Below, piece after piece: positions 33,224-41,741 of a stretch of DNA of 64,000 nucleotides. The stretch lies in contig CAWHBY010000002.1 of NCBI GenBank assembly GCA_963827855.1, positions 1,922,001 through 1,986,000 of the forward strand, written 5' to 3'. Within the stretch, counting starts at the first letter, position 1. The number at the start of each line of letters is the position of its first letter. The position numbers and the translations under genes were made by a program. Below the pieces are notes generated by a model. It worked only from the letters and a program-made list of their open reading frames with translations. It had not been told where the DNA came from and ran no database searches. Origin of the DNA: DTPU01 sp963827855 (GTDB lineage: Bacteria; Planctomycetota; Phycisphaerae; Sedimentisphaerales; Anaerobacaceae).

Positions 33224-34406
33224 GGGTATCCCCTTTCTCTTCTGCAATGCCCGATCCACCCGCCAAGGCGGATTCCAGGTCTGCGATCAGGTCCGTCACG
33301 TCCTCCATCCCGACCGAGAGCCGGAGCAACCGGTCGTTGATGCCCAGCCGCTCACAGGTGGCGGGATCCATATCCGCATGGGTCTGCACCAGCGGGTAGG
33401 TGATCAGGGACTCCACGCCGCCGAGGCTCTCGGCAAACAGAAAGACGCGGACCCCCGAGAGGATCGCCGGCACGCGGGCTGCGTCGTCCACCTCAAAGGC
33501 GATCATACCTCCGAATCCGGAGCCCGCCCTCGCGAGGATCTCGTGACCGGGATGCCGGGCGAGCCCAGGGTAGTAGACCCGCCGGACGTGGGGGTGCGAG
33601 ATCAGCCACTCGGCGATCTGCTGGGCATTGGCCTGCTGCTTCACGATCCGAATCGCCAGTGTCTTGAGCCCTCGAATCGTCAACCAGGCATCCTGAGGAC
33701 CCAGCACGCTGCCTATGGCATTCTGGAAGAAGCCTATCCGCTCGGATAGCTCCGGGGTCCGGGTCACCAGGGCGCCTGCCACCACGTCGTTGTGGCCGGC
33801 AAGGTATTTCGTGGCACTGTACGCCACGATAGACGCCCCGATCTCGAGGGGACGCTGGTGAAAAGCGGTCAGAAACGTGTTGTCCACGATCATGAGGACG
33901 TCTCGCTTCGACGCCAGCGAGGCCATGGCCCTCAGGTCCGCGATCTTGAGCAGCGGGTTGGTTGGGCTCTCGACGAATAGACCGCGAACCCGGCGGTCAG
34001 TCAGCGCACCTTCAACAGCGCGAGTGTCGGAGGTGTCCACGTATCGGGCCTCCAGTCCCAGTTGCCCGAAGACCTTCTCGAAGAGCCGGAAGGTCCCGCC
34101 GTACAGGTCTTCCGTGACGACCAGGCGATCGCCGGGCTGGAACAGCCGCAGCACGCAGTCGATGGCCGCCAGCCCGGATGCAAAGGCAAATCCGCGGTCC
34201 CCCCCTTCGACCGCGGCTAGTGTCTGCTCCAAGGCCAGGCGAGTCGGATTGGAGGTCCGCGAGTAGTCGAAGCCCGTGGATCGGCCCAGGCCAGGATGAC
34301 TGAATGATGCCGTCTGATAGATCGGAACAGAGAGCGATCCGGTTCGCTCGTCTCGCCGGGTGCCTGCCTGCGCGAGGATCGTGGGCATCTGCACGTTGGT
34401 CTTCAT
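33207..34406 (-). CDS. Cystathionine gamma-synthase/lyase family PLP enzyme
   Basis: The 399-residue protein belongs to the Cys/Met metabolism PLP family. It has the SATKYLAGHNDVVAG lysine site, GSFDYSRTSNPT-type (GFDYSRTSNPTR) and SLGGVESLITYP. It could be cystathionine gamma-synthase (metB) or cystathionine gamma-lyase (mccB/CGL); I cannot separate them by sequence. Downstream cysK (sharing 17 bases) and the upstream Rrf2 regulator suggest methionine-cysteine interconversion (reverse transsulfuration). Confidence 0.85.
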   Translation of the reverse strand: MKTNVQMPTILAQAGTRRDERTGSLSVPIYQTASFSHPGLGRSTGFDYSRTSNPTRLALEQTLAAVEGGDRGFAFASGLAAIDCVLRLFQPGDRLVVTEDLYGGTFRLFEKVFGQLGLEARYVDTSDTRAVEGALTDRRVRGLFVESPTNPLLKIADLRAMASLASKRDVLMIVDNTFLTAFHQRPLEIGASIVAYSATKYLAGHNDVVAGALVTRTPELSERIGFFQNAIGSVLGPQDAWLTIRGLKTLAIRIVKQQANAQQIAEWLISHPHVRRVYYPGLARHPGHEILARAGSGFGGMIAFEVDDAARVPAILSGVRVFLFAESLGGVESLITYPLVQTHADMDPATCERLGINDRLLRLSVGMEDVTDLIADLESALAGGSGIAEEKGDTHEQDL

Positions 34407-34414
34407 CAGGGTCC

Positions 34415-34873
34415 TCAGATGCAGTAGTTGGTCACAGATGTGCGGTCCAGGACCTGCTCGCGATCCACCAGGTCCTGGAACGTGGTCCCGTCATATACGG
34501 TCTCGATTGCAGTCTTCGCCCGCATCCACAACTCGATAAGGGAGCACCCCTCCCGCAAAGGACAGGCGGTCTTGCCGCCATCGCCCGTACAGGACACTGG
34601 ATCAAACGGCCCATCCACAAGCCGTATGACCCTGCCTACGGTCAGTTCCTCAGGCTTGCAGGCCAGGAGGAACCCCCCCTGCACCCCCCTCCTGGCCTGT
34701 ACCAGGCCCGACGTCTTCAGCTCATTGAGTATGACCTCGAGGAACCGAACTGGAACCGCCTGTCGGGCTGCGATATCGCCACTCTTGAGAGGCGAGTTGC
34801 CGTGGTGCTTGGACAGCTCGAGCAAGGCCCGTATGGCGTATTGGCATTTCTGGCTGATATTCACTTGGATCAT
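34415..34873 (-). CDS. Rrf2-family regulator (CymR/IscR-like) of sulfur genes
   Basis: From ATG 34873 the protein is 152 residues. It has a winged-helix Rrf2 DNA-binding domain (SQKCQYAIRALLELS; GVQGGFLLACKPEELTVGRVIR) and three cysteines (SCTGDGGKTACPLREGC, C-x8-C-x5-C), which in this family can hold an Fe-S cluster. It is divergent from the sulfate assimilation genes and precedes metB and cysK, so a cysteine- or Fe-S-responsive control of sulfur metabolism is likely. An upstream in-frame start (34921) is less likely. Confidence 0.85.
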   Translation of the reverse strand: MIQVNISQKCQYAIRALLELSKHHGNSPLKSGDIAARQAVPVRFLEVILNELKTSGLVQARRGVQGGFLLACKPEELTVGRVIRLVDGPFDPVSCTGDGGKTACPLREGCSLIELWMRAKTAIETVYDGTTFQDLVDREQVLDRTSVTNYCI

Positions 34874-34945
34874 CCTTGTCTGTGCAAGACAGACCTCATC
34901 ATACATATCATGGACAGCCAACGCAACACATTCTCACTATTTTAA

Positions 34946-35069
34946 TGAACATTACGCTTGCGCACAACTAATTTATTTTGAACATGATACATTCATGAAC
35001 ACGATTAACTAGCAAATATATCATCGGATTACTTGACAACACAATACAACGACGCTATTCATATGTTCA
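34946..35069. promoter_or_regulatory. TGAACA(T) repeats, candidate Rrf2 operators
   Basis: TGAACAT/TGAACA occurs at 34946-34952, 34979-34985 and 34996-35001, and its complement ATGTTCA at 35063-35069, inside the AT-rich divergent region. This is a pattern only. Rrf2 operator sequences vary, so binding is inferred. Confidence 0.4.
35033..35061 (+). promoter_or_regulatory. Promoter of the sulfate assimilation genes
   Basis: A perfect TTGACA (35033-35038) and TATTCA (35056-35061) with a 17-bp spacer. It overlaps the repeated TGAACA-type words, consistent with repression. Confidence 0.65.
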
Positions 35070-35124
35070 TAGGCTTAATGATAATTACATTTGATGTCAA
35101 GAAGCGTCCAGCAAAGAAGGAAGA

Positions 35125-35379
35125 ATGTCTGTAAGAAGCAGGTCAATCGACTGCATGACTGAATCTCACTTCAGGAGCATCGTCAAGGCCATCAGTTGGC
35201 GCATCGGAGGAACTGCGGTGACCTTCACCTTGGCTTGGCTGTTGAGTGGCGAACTGCGGTTGGCGGCACAGATAGGCCTGGCGGACACATTCATCAAGAT
35301 AGGGGCCTTCTACGTGCATGAACGTATGTGGGATAGGGTACACCTCGGCAGGAAACGGAGACCGGAGTATGAGATCTAG
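35125..35379 (+). CDS. DUF2061 membrane protein
   Basis: The 84-residue protein (start ATG 35125 or 35158) has WRIGGTAVTFTLAWLLSGE and GLADTFIKIGAFYVHERMWDRV, the core of DUF2061 (two membrane helices). DUF2061 genes frequently sit in sulfate assimilation operons, but their role is unknown. It overlaps cysH by 11 bases. Confidence 0.82.
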   Translation: MSVRSRSIDCMTESHFRSIVKAISWRIGGTAVTFTLAWLLSGELRLAAQIGLADTFIKIGAFYVHERMWDRVHLGRKRRPEYEI

Positions 35380-36145
35380 GTCGGTTCACGAAGATCATGT
35401 TGCCCTGGCCGCTCTTGGTCGGCGGGTGGAGTCCCTTGTCGTCGAGACACAAGGCATGTCCGCGGAACAACTTGTGGCCGATGTTCACGGCCGTTTCGGT
35501 GACCGGGTGATCCTGGCCTCCAGCTTCAGCCTTGAAGACCAAGTCTTGGTTGACATGATCTCCAAGGTAGCACCGGACACCGTGGTCCTGACCTTGGATA
35601 CGGGGCGTCTGCCCCAAGAGACCTTCGATGTGATCGAGCAGACCCGCAGGCGGTATGGGGTCAGGATCGAGGTCTGGTTCCCGCAGACCGAGGCCCTCGA
35701 ACGGATGGTCAGCGAGAATGGGCCCAATCTGTTCTACGAGTTGGTCGAGTTGAGGAGACTATGCTGCCAGGTCCGCAAGATAGAGCCGCTCCGCAGGGCG
35801 CTGACAGGTAGGGATGCCTGGATCTGTGGATTGAGGTCAGGGCAGTCCGTGACACGTTCCGCCGTCCGCAGGGTCGATGTAGATGGGCAGTTCGGACTGG
35901 TCAAGGTGTGCCCGCTGGCGGACTGGAGCACCGATCAGGTGTGGGGCTACATACGCAGGAACGAGGTGCCTTACAACCGGTTGCACGATGCAGGCTATCC
36001 CAGCATCGGCTGTGCCCCGTGCACTCGGGCCATCGGTCCGGGCGAGGACATCCGCTCAGGGCGGTGGTGGTGGGAGACCCCGGGGCACAAGGAGTGCGGG
36101 CTGCACCTTCACGCGGATGGGTCCTTGGGACCCGTGGAGTCGTGA
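35369..36145 (+). CDS. cysH: Adenylylsulfate (APS) reductase, CysH family with Fe-S motif
   Basis: The 258-residue protein has CysH PAPS/APS fold landmarks (ILASSFSLEDQVLVDM, LDTGRLPQETF, GLRSGQSVTR). It also carries the iron-sulfur cysteines of APS-type reductases: LCCQVRK and GCAPCTRAI, followed by ECGLHLH near the C-terminus. The CC/CxxC set marks APS rather than PAPS specificity. It reduces APS to sulfite. ATG 35369 has GGAG 8 bases upstream. Confidence 0.9.
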   Translation: MRSRSVHEDHVALAALGRRVESLVVETQGMSAEQLVADVHGRFGDRVILASSFSLEDQVLVDMISKVAPDTVVLTLDTGRLPQETFDVIEQTRRRYGVRIEVWFPQTEALERMVSENGPNLFYELVELRRLCCQVRKIEPLRRALTGRDAWICGLRSGQSVTRSAVRRVDVDGQFGLVKVCPLADWSTDQVWGYIRRNEVPYNRLHDAGYPSIGCAPCTRAIGPGEDIRSGRWWWETPGHKECGLHLHADGSLGPVES

Positions 36146-36146
36146 T

Positions 36147-37088
36147 ATGGACCACCTGGATACCCTTGAATCGCAGAGCGTGTACATCCTGCGGGAGGCC
36201 TACAGGCACTTCAAGAGCCTGGTCATGCTGTGGTCTATCGGCAAAGACAGCACGGTCCTACTCTGGTTGGCCCGCAAGGCATTCTTTGGCCACGTGCCGT
36301 TTCCCCTGCTCCACATCGATACCAGTTTCAAGATTCCACAGATGATCGAGTATAGGGATCGCTTCGCCAGGCAGTGGCGCCTGAATATGATCGTGGGTAA
36401 AAATACGGCGGTCCTGGGGTCCAAGGAGACCTTTCCGGATGGCCGGATCGGCCGGATCGACTGCTGCCGACTCCTCAAGACCGAGGCCCTCAGACATACC
36501 CTCAGCGGCCAGTGGCCCAGATGGATCCTGAATCATCGGACCGGTCAGTACGACCGCCAGGAGGGCGGCGAGCCGTTTACGGGAGTGATCGTGGGGGCAC
36601 GTGCGGACGAAGAGGGCAGTCGCAGCAAAGAGCGATACTTCTCGCCAAGGGACCGGGACAGCGAATGGGACGTCGGCGACCAGCCGCCCGAGCTGTGGAA
36701 CCAGTTCAAGACAGACTTCGCCCCTGGCACACACGTTCGGATGCACCCCCTGCTGGACTGGACCGAGCTCAATATCTGGGAGTACATCGAGCGAGAGCAT
36801 ATCCCGGTGGTGGACCTCTACTTCGACCAGGGCGGCGGCGTGCGATACAGGTCCCTGGGGTGTTGGCCGTGCACCAAGCCAGTGGAGTCCGCAGCCAGGT
36901 GCGTCCAGGAGATCATTGGGGAGCTGAAGAGCGGCAAGTTCGCCAACGTCGCCGAACGATCGGGACGCGAACAGGACAAGGAGGACGGCGGTGGTCTCGA
37001 GACGCTGCGCAGGGGGGGTACATGTGACGGCCCGCAGGGCCGTCATCCTGAGCGAAGCGAAGGGTCTATTCAAACAGTGAGAATATGA
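36147..37088 (+). CDS. cysD: Sulfate adenylyltransferase subunit 2, with altered C-terminus
   Basis: The 313-residue protein has the PP-loop SIGKDSTVLLWLARKAF, GGEPFTGVIVGARADEEGSRSKER and CWPCTKPVES, all typical of CysD, which makes APS with CysN. Start ATG 36147 has GGAG. Family members end near ...LRREGYF. Here a G7 run at 37012-37018 shifts the frame, so translation goes through TCDGPQGRHPERSEGS, which is the dispersed palindromic repeat, until 37088. With one more base in the G run the protein would end GYM-stop at 37025-37027. Confidence 0.88.
   Translation: MDHLDTLESQSVYILREAYRHFKSLVMLWSIGKDSTVLLWLARKAFFGHVPFPLLHIDTSFKIPQMIEYRDRFARQWRLNMIVGKNTAVLGSKETFPDGRIGRIDCCRLLKTEALRHTLSGQWPRWILNHRTGQYDRQEGGEPFTGVIVGARADEEGSRSKERYFSPRDRDSEWDVGDQPPELWNQFKTDFAPGTHVRMHPLLDWTELNIWEYIEREHIPVVDLYFDQGGGVRYRSLGCWPCTKPVESAARCVQEIIGELKSGKFANVAERSGREQDKEDGGGLETLRRGGTCDGPQGRHPERSEGSIQTVRI
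37026..37068. repeat. Two-hairpin dispersed palindromic element, copy 2
   Basis: First hairpin GACGGCCC-GCA-GGGCCGTC, then ATCCT-GA-GC-GAA-GC-GA-AGGGT. It matches the copy at 16678-16722 in design and in the bases ATCC.GAG..., but the stems have changed while still pairing. Confidence 0.75.
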
Positions 37089-38917
37089 CAATGTCAACCT
37101 TACAGATACAAAAGCAAACCGCCGTCGGCCTGGAGCAGATGAGCATCGTGGTCATCGGCCACGTGGACCACGGCAAGAGCACGGTGGTGGGCCGACTGCT
37201 GGCAGACACCGGTTCTCTGCCCGAGGGCAAACTGGATCTGGTCAAGGCCCGGTGTGCCCGCACGGCGAGGCCCTTTGAATACGCCTTTCTCCTGGACGCC
37301 CTGCAGGACGAGCAGAGCCAGGGGATCACGATCGACTCGGCCCGGTGCTTCTTCAGGTCATCCAAACGTCACTACATCGTGATCGATGCGCCAGGACACG
37401 TCGAGTTCCTCAAGAACATGATCTCAGGGGCCGCCCGGGCCGAAGCCGCGATTCTGGTCATCGACGCCAAGGAAGGGGTCCAGGATAATTCTCGCAGGCA
37501 CGGGTACCTCCTCAGCCTCCTCGGTATCCGACAGGTGGCGGTCCTGGTCAACAAGATGGACCTGGTCTCCTATGGGCAAGAGGTGTTCCAGGCCATTTCC
37601 GCGGAGTACCAGGGTTTTCTGGCCCAGGTAGGCATCCAACCCACGTGCTTTATCCCGGTCAGTGCCCGCGAGGGCGATCTCATCGTGTCTCGAACCGATT
37701 CCATGCCCTGGTATCGAGGCCCCACCCTCCTGGAGGCCCTGGACGGCTTTGACAAGCGCCCTTCCCCTGTAGACCAGCCCCTTCGCCTGCCGGTACAGGA
37801 CGTCTACAAGTTCACGGAACACGGCGATGACCGCCGGATCGTGGCTGGACGGATTGAGACAGGAACGGTCCGGGTGGGGGATGAGGTCGTGTTCCTGCCG
37901 TCAGGCAAGCGGTCACGGATCGCCGCGCTGGAGGCCTTCAACGTCCAACCCCAGGCTCAGGCCGAGGCGGGCCAGTGCATCGGATTGACCCTCACGGAGC
38001 AGATCTACATCCATCCGGGCGACGTGTTGTGTCGGGCCTCGCAGACGCCCCCCCTGACCGGGACGCAATTGAAGGTGAACCTGTTCTGGATGGGGCGCAG
38101 ACCCATGATCCGGGACAAGCGGTACAAGATGAAACTCGCCACCGCCGATGTCCCGGTGTGGCTCCGCCGCGTGGAGAAGGTCCTGGACGCCTCGGACCTG
38201 ACGACCGATGCGGGCCGTGTGCAGATCGAGCGCCACGACGTGGCCGAGTGCGTCCTGGAGACCCTCAAGCCTGTGGCCTTTGACAGGGCCGCCGATCTCC
38301 CCAAGACCGGACGGTTCGTGATCGTGGACCACTACGAGATCGCAGGCGGAGGGGTGATCTCCGACGCCGTGGCCACCCAGACGCGTCGCATCCAGGAGAA
38401 AGTCCAGGCCCGGGAGCGGAGATGGGAGAGGAGTCGCCTCACCCCTGCGACCCGCGCCGCGCGGCTCGACCAGCGGTCCACCCTGGTCCTGTTGTGTGGC
38501 CCGGCCCGGACCGGCAAGCAGGAGCTGGCCAAGCGTCTGGAGGAGCGGCTCTTCCATCGAGGCCGATTCGTCTACTACCTAGGCCTGTCCAACACCCTCC
38601 TGGGCAGCGAGGCAGGGGTGGACCCGGGCGATGAGCGGGACGAGACCCTCCACCGACTCGGAGAGATCTCACACCTCTTCACGGACGCCGGTCTGATCCT
38701 GATCACGACCGTCAGTAGCCTGGACGATGAGGATCTGGACGTGATCCGCGTCCTGAACCAGCCCAACGACTGCCTGGTGGTCCACGTGGGACAGGACGCC
38801 CTGGGGGCGGACAAGCCGGACCTCCAGATGGATGACATCGTGGACCCAGGGGCCGCGGTCACCCAGATCGAAGACCTGCTGGCGAGTCGGAAGTACCTGC
38901 CGGAGTACAATCTATGA
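37085..38917 (+). CDS. cysN: Sulfate adenylyltransferase subunit 1 fused to a degenerate APS kinase domain
   Basis: The 610-residue protein has a complete GTPase module (GHVDHGKST, DAPGHVEF, NKMD) followed by EF-Tu-like beta domains. From about residue 455 a CysC-like domain appears (LFTDAGLILITTVSS matches APS kinases), but its P-loop reads CGPARTGKQ instead of GLSGSGKST and the D-G-D-N region is LGLSNTL. It is probably non-catalytic. With CysD the GTPase part drives ATP + sulfate to APS. The APS reductase in this cluster does not need PAPS. Confidence 0.88.
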   Translation: MTMSTLQIQKQTAVGLEQMSIVVIGHVDHGKSTVVGRLLADTGSLPEGKLDLVKARCARTARPFEYAFLLDALQDEQSQGITIDSARCFFRSSKRHYIVIDAPGHVEFLKNMISGAARAEAAILVIDAKEGVQDNSRRHGYLLSLLGIRQVAVLVNKMDLVSYGQEVFQAISAEYQGFLAQVGIQPTCFIPVSAREGDLIVSRTDSMPWYRGPTLLEALDGFDKRPSPVDQPLRLPVQDVYKFTEHGDDRRIVAGRIETGTVRVGDEVVFLPSGKRSRIAALEAFNVQPQAQAEAGQCIGLTLTEQIYIHPGDVLCRASQTPPLTGTQLKVNLFWMGRRPMIRDKRYKMKLATADVPVWLRRVEKVLDASDLTTDAGRVQIERHDVAECVLETLKPVAFDRAADLPKTGRFVIVDHYEIAGGGVISDAVATQTRRIQEKVQARERRWERSRLTPATRAARLDQRSTLVLLCGPARTGKQELAKRLEERLFHRGRFVYYLGLSNTLLGSEAGVDPGDERDETLHRLGEISHLFTDAGLILITTVSSLDDEDLDVIRVLNQPNDCLVVHVGQDALGADKPDLQMDDIVDPGAAVTQIEDLLASRKYLPEYNL

Positions 38918-38951
38918 TTCCGAGACCGGACAAAGGAAGACACCCCGCACC

Positions 38952-40703
38952 ATGAGGAAACCTATGACAAGGTTGGGCCAGCCCCCATTGCGAGTCCCTC
39001 CAAACGTGATTCAGGACACCCTGGCCTATCGCGGCCAAGTGGACCGATTCGTGCGAGGGGACATCTCGTGCGTGGCCTTCCGGGCCTATCGGGTGCCCAT
39101 GGGGATCTACGAGCAGAGAAGGAGTGGAACCTACATGGCCCGGATTCGAGTGGCTGCCGGATGGATCCTGCCCGCCCAGTTGAGGAGCGTGGCGGAACTG
39201 AGTCGCCGCTGCGGCAATGGGATCGTGCATGTCACCACACGGCAAGACCTGCAGATCCACGACCTGCGGATCGAGGACACCCCTGCGGTCCTGGAAGGGC
39301 TGCTGGAGGCGGGCCTGTCCACACGGGGGGGCGGAGGCAACACGGTCCGCAACATCAGCGCCTGCCCCAGGTCCGGCCTCTGCGCCAAGGGCGTGTTCCA
39401 TGTGTCACCGCACGCCGTGGCGCTGGCCGAGTACCTGCTGCAGTTCGGCAGCTCGTACAACCTCCCCCGCAAGTTCAAGGTCGCGTTCTCCGCCTGTCCC
39501 GCGGACTGCGCCCTGGCCTCTGTAGCGGACCTGGGGTTCTTTGCCAAGGTCCGGGACGGAGAGCGGGGCTTCCAGGTGTATGCGGGAGGAGGGCTGGGCC
39601 CGAACGCGGCCGTGGGTGTGGAGATCGAGCCGTTCATCCGCGAGCACGAGATCTTTGAGGTGGCCGAGGCGGTCAAGCGGGTCTTTGACAGGCACGGCGA
39701 CCGCGCGACCCGGCACAAGGCCAGGCTTCGCTACGTCCTGGCCCGGGCAGGTGAAGAGGCCTTTGTACGCATGATCCAGGATGAACGGTCGGCCTTGGCC
39801 AGAGACGGCCTGACCGGACATGTCCCGGACCTGTCCGAGTGTGTGCATAGACTGGATCATGCCGCCTCCGATGCGGCCCGGTCGGATGGCGAGGACCTGG
39901 ACGCAAACACCCTGGCGGAGGTCACGCCCGGACTATACACCCTCCGACTGCACCTCTACCTGGGCGACATCTCGGCCGATGGTCTGGTCCGGGTCTCGCA
40001 GGTTGCAGAGACCTTCAGCCCGGGCCCAATCCGGACCACCCAGCAGCAGGACCTTCTGATCACCTCAGTGCCCAAGTCCAGCCTCTCCGCGATCCGCGAG
40101 GCCCTAATGGACTTGATCGCGTTGCGCGGGCGATCCCCTGAGATCGTGTCCTGCGCAGGGGCCTCCACGTGCAAGCTCGGGCTGTGCCTGTCTCGGGCCC
40201 TGGCCCAGGCGGTCGAGGCGCAGTTGGCCGGGGTCTGTGTCTCGGAGCAAGGGGCTTCGCAGCGGGTCTCCATCAGTGGGTGCCCGAACTGTTGCGCCCA
40301 ACACCTGATCGCGGACATCGGCCTGCAGGGCAGGGCCCTGCGAGTGGAGGATCGCCTGTTGCCGTGCTACGACGTCTTTGTGGGAGGCCGGGTGGGCCAG
40401 GGCACGGCGCGACTGGCCGGGAAGGTGGCGACCGTGCCGGCCAGGAAGATACCCGCCATGCTGGCCCAGTACCTCAGCGGACCTCGGTCCGAGGTCAGGT
40501 TGAGGGAACTGGTGGCCCTCCACGGCCGGATTACCCCGGAACGGCTGAGGGATGAGGATTTCTGCGACTGGGGCTCCACGGACCCCTTCTCCGTGGCCGG
40601 ACGCGGTCCTGGGGAGTGCGGCGCGGCGCAATGGACATCCTACGTGTGGAGAAGGTCAAGTAAAGAGGACATCTACGAGATCCTGCTCAAGCATGAGTTT
40701 TAG
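38952..40703 (+). CDS. Siroheme sulfite/nitrite reductase (ferredoxin-type)
   Basis: The 583-residue protein (ATG 38952) has the two-fold repeat of assimilatory siroheme reductases. The second half carries the siroheme-4Fe4S ligands SCAGASTC (C-x5-C) and SGCPNCCAQ (C-x3-C). The first half keeps TRGGGGNTVRNISACPRSGLC and FSACPADCALAS, which also give C-x5-C and C-x3-C. Position after cysN argues for sulfite to sulfide. It could use ferredoxin rather than NADPH because no flavoprotein neighbour is seen. Nitrite reduction is the alternative. Confidence 0.85.
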   Translation: MRKPMTRLGQPPLRVPPNVIQDTLAYRGQVDRFVRGDISCVAFRAYRVPMGIYEQRRSGTYMARIRVAAGWILPAQLRSVAELSRRCGNGIVHVTTRQDLQIHDLRIEDTPAVLEGLLEAGLSTRGGGGNTVRNISACPRSGLCAKGVFHVSPHAVALAEYLLQFGSSYNLPRKFKVAFSACPADCALASVADLGFFAKVRDGERGFQVYAGGGLGPNAAVGVEIEPFIREHEIFEVAEAVKRVFDRHGDRATRHKARLRYVLARAGEEAFVRMIQDERSALARDGLTGHVPDLSECVHRLDHAASDAARSDGEDLDANTLAEVTPGLYTLRLHLYLGDISADGLVRVSQVAETFSPGPIRTTQQQDLLITSVPKSSLSAIREALMDLIALRGRSPEIVSCAGASTCKLGLCLSRALAQAVEAQLAGVCVSEQGASQRVSISGCPNCCAQHLIADIGLQGRALRVEDRLLPCYDVFVGGRVGQGTARLAGKVATVPARKIPAMLAQYLSGPRSEVRLRELVALHGRITPERLRDEDFCDWGSTDPFSVAGRGPGECGAAQWTSYVWRRSSKEDIYEILLKHEF

Positions 40704-40722
40704 GATTGTATTGGAGAAAATC

Positions 40723-41685
40723 ATGGCTACACAGCGTTTCTTTGAGGACAATTCCAGATCCATCGGGCAGACCCCGCTGGTGAAACTGAACCGCGTCACC
40801 GAGGGCGCGAAGGCCACCGTGCTGGCCAAGATCGAGGCTCGCAATCCGTCCTATTCGGTCAAGTGCCGCATCGGGGCGGCGATGATCTGGGACGCGGAGG
40901 AAAAGGGGTTGCTCAAGCCCGGCGGGACGATCGTCGAGCCGACCAGCGGCAACACCGGGATCGCGCTGGCCTTTGTGGGCGCAGCCCGCGGGTACAAGGT
41001 GATCCTAACCATGCCTGAGACGATGAGCATCGAGCGGCGGCGGGTGCTGGCGGCTTTCGGAGCGGAACTGATTCTGACCGAGGGTGCCAGGGGAATGAAG
41101 GGCGCGGTAGCCAAGGCCGAGGAGATCGCGGCTTCAGACCCCGCGAGATACTTCCTGCCCCAGCAATTCAAAAATCCCGCCAATCCGGCGATTCACGAGA
41201 AGACCACCGGACCCGAGATCTGGGAGCAGACCGATGGAACCATCGACGTGCTCGTAGCAGGCGTCGGCACGGGCGGGACGATCACTGGCATATCCCGCTA
41301 CATCAAAGATACGAGGAAGCGAAAGATCCTCTCTGTGGCGGTCGAGCCCAGAGAGAGCCCCGTCATCACCCAGAAGCTGGCGGGTCAGGAGATCAAGCCC
41401 GGTCCGCACAAGATCCAGGGGATTGGCGCTGGCTTCATTCCTGATACACTCGATCTGTCTGTTGTGGATCGCGTCGAACTGGTGGACAGCGCCGAGGCCG
41501 TGACCTTTGCCCGCCGGTTGATCCGCGAGGAAGGCATCCTGGCCGGTCTTTCGTCCGGTGCTGCGACGGCCGCTGCCGTACGCCTCGCGGGACTGCCCGA
41601 GTTCGCTGGCAAGACGATCGTCACCGTCCTGCCCGACGGAGGAGAGCGGTATCTGTCCACCGTGCTGTTCCAGGATTGGGCGTAA
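40723..41685 (+). CDS. cysK: Cysteine synthase A, second copy
   Basis: The 320-residue O-acetylserine sulfhydrylase is very similar to the copy at 32270. It shares SYSVKCRIGAAMIWDAE, EPTSGNTGIALA, GVGTGGTITGISRYIKD and GAGFIPDTLDLS. ATG 40723 has GGAG 8 bases upstream. The sequence upstream (40552-40722) is open but is only an extension into the preceding gene. Confidence 0.93.
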   Translation: MATQRFFEDNSRSIGQTPLVKLNRVTEGAKATVLAKIEARNPSYSVKCRIGAAMIWDAEEKGLLKPGGTIVEPTSGNTGIALAFVGAARGYKVILTMPETMSIERRRVLAAFGAELILTEGARGMKGAVAKAEEIAASDPARYFLPQQFKNPANPAIHEKTTGPEIWEQTDGTIDVLVAGVGTGGTITGISRYIKDTRKRKILSVAVEPRESPVITQKLAGQEIKPGPHKIQGIGAGFIPDTLDLSVVDRVELVDSAEAVTFARRLIREEGILAGLSSGAATAAAVRLAGLPEFAGKTIVTVLPDGGERYLSTVLFQDWA

Positions 41686-41741
41686 GGCTGATCAACAGGC
41701 TCTTTCCAAAGACCAAGAACAAAGATAAAGGAGATACGAAC

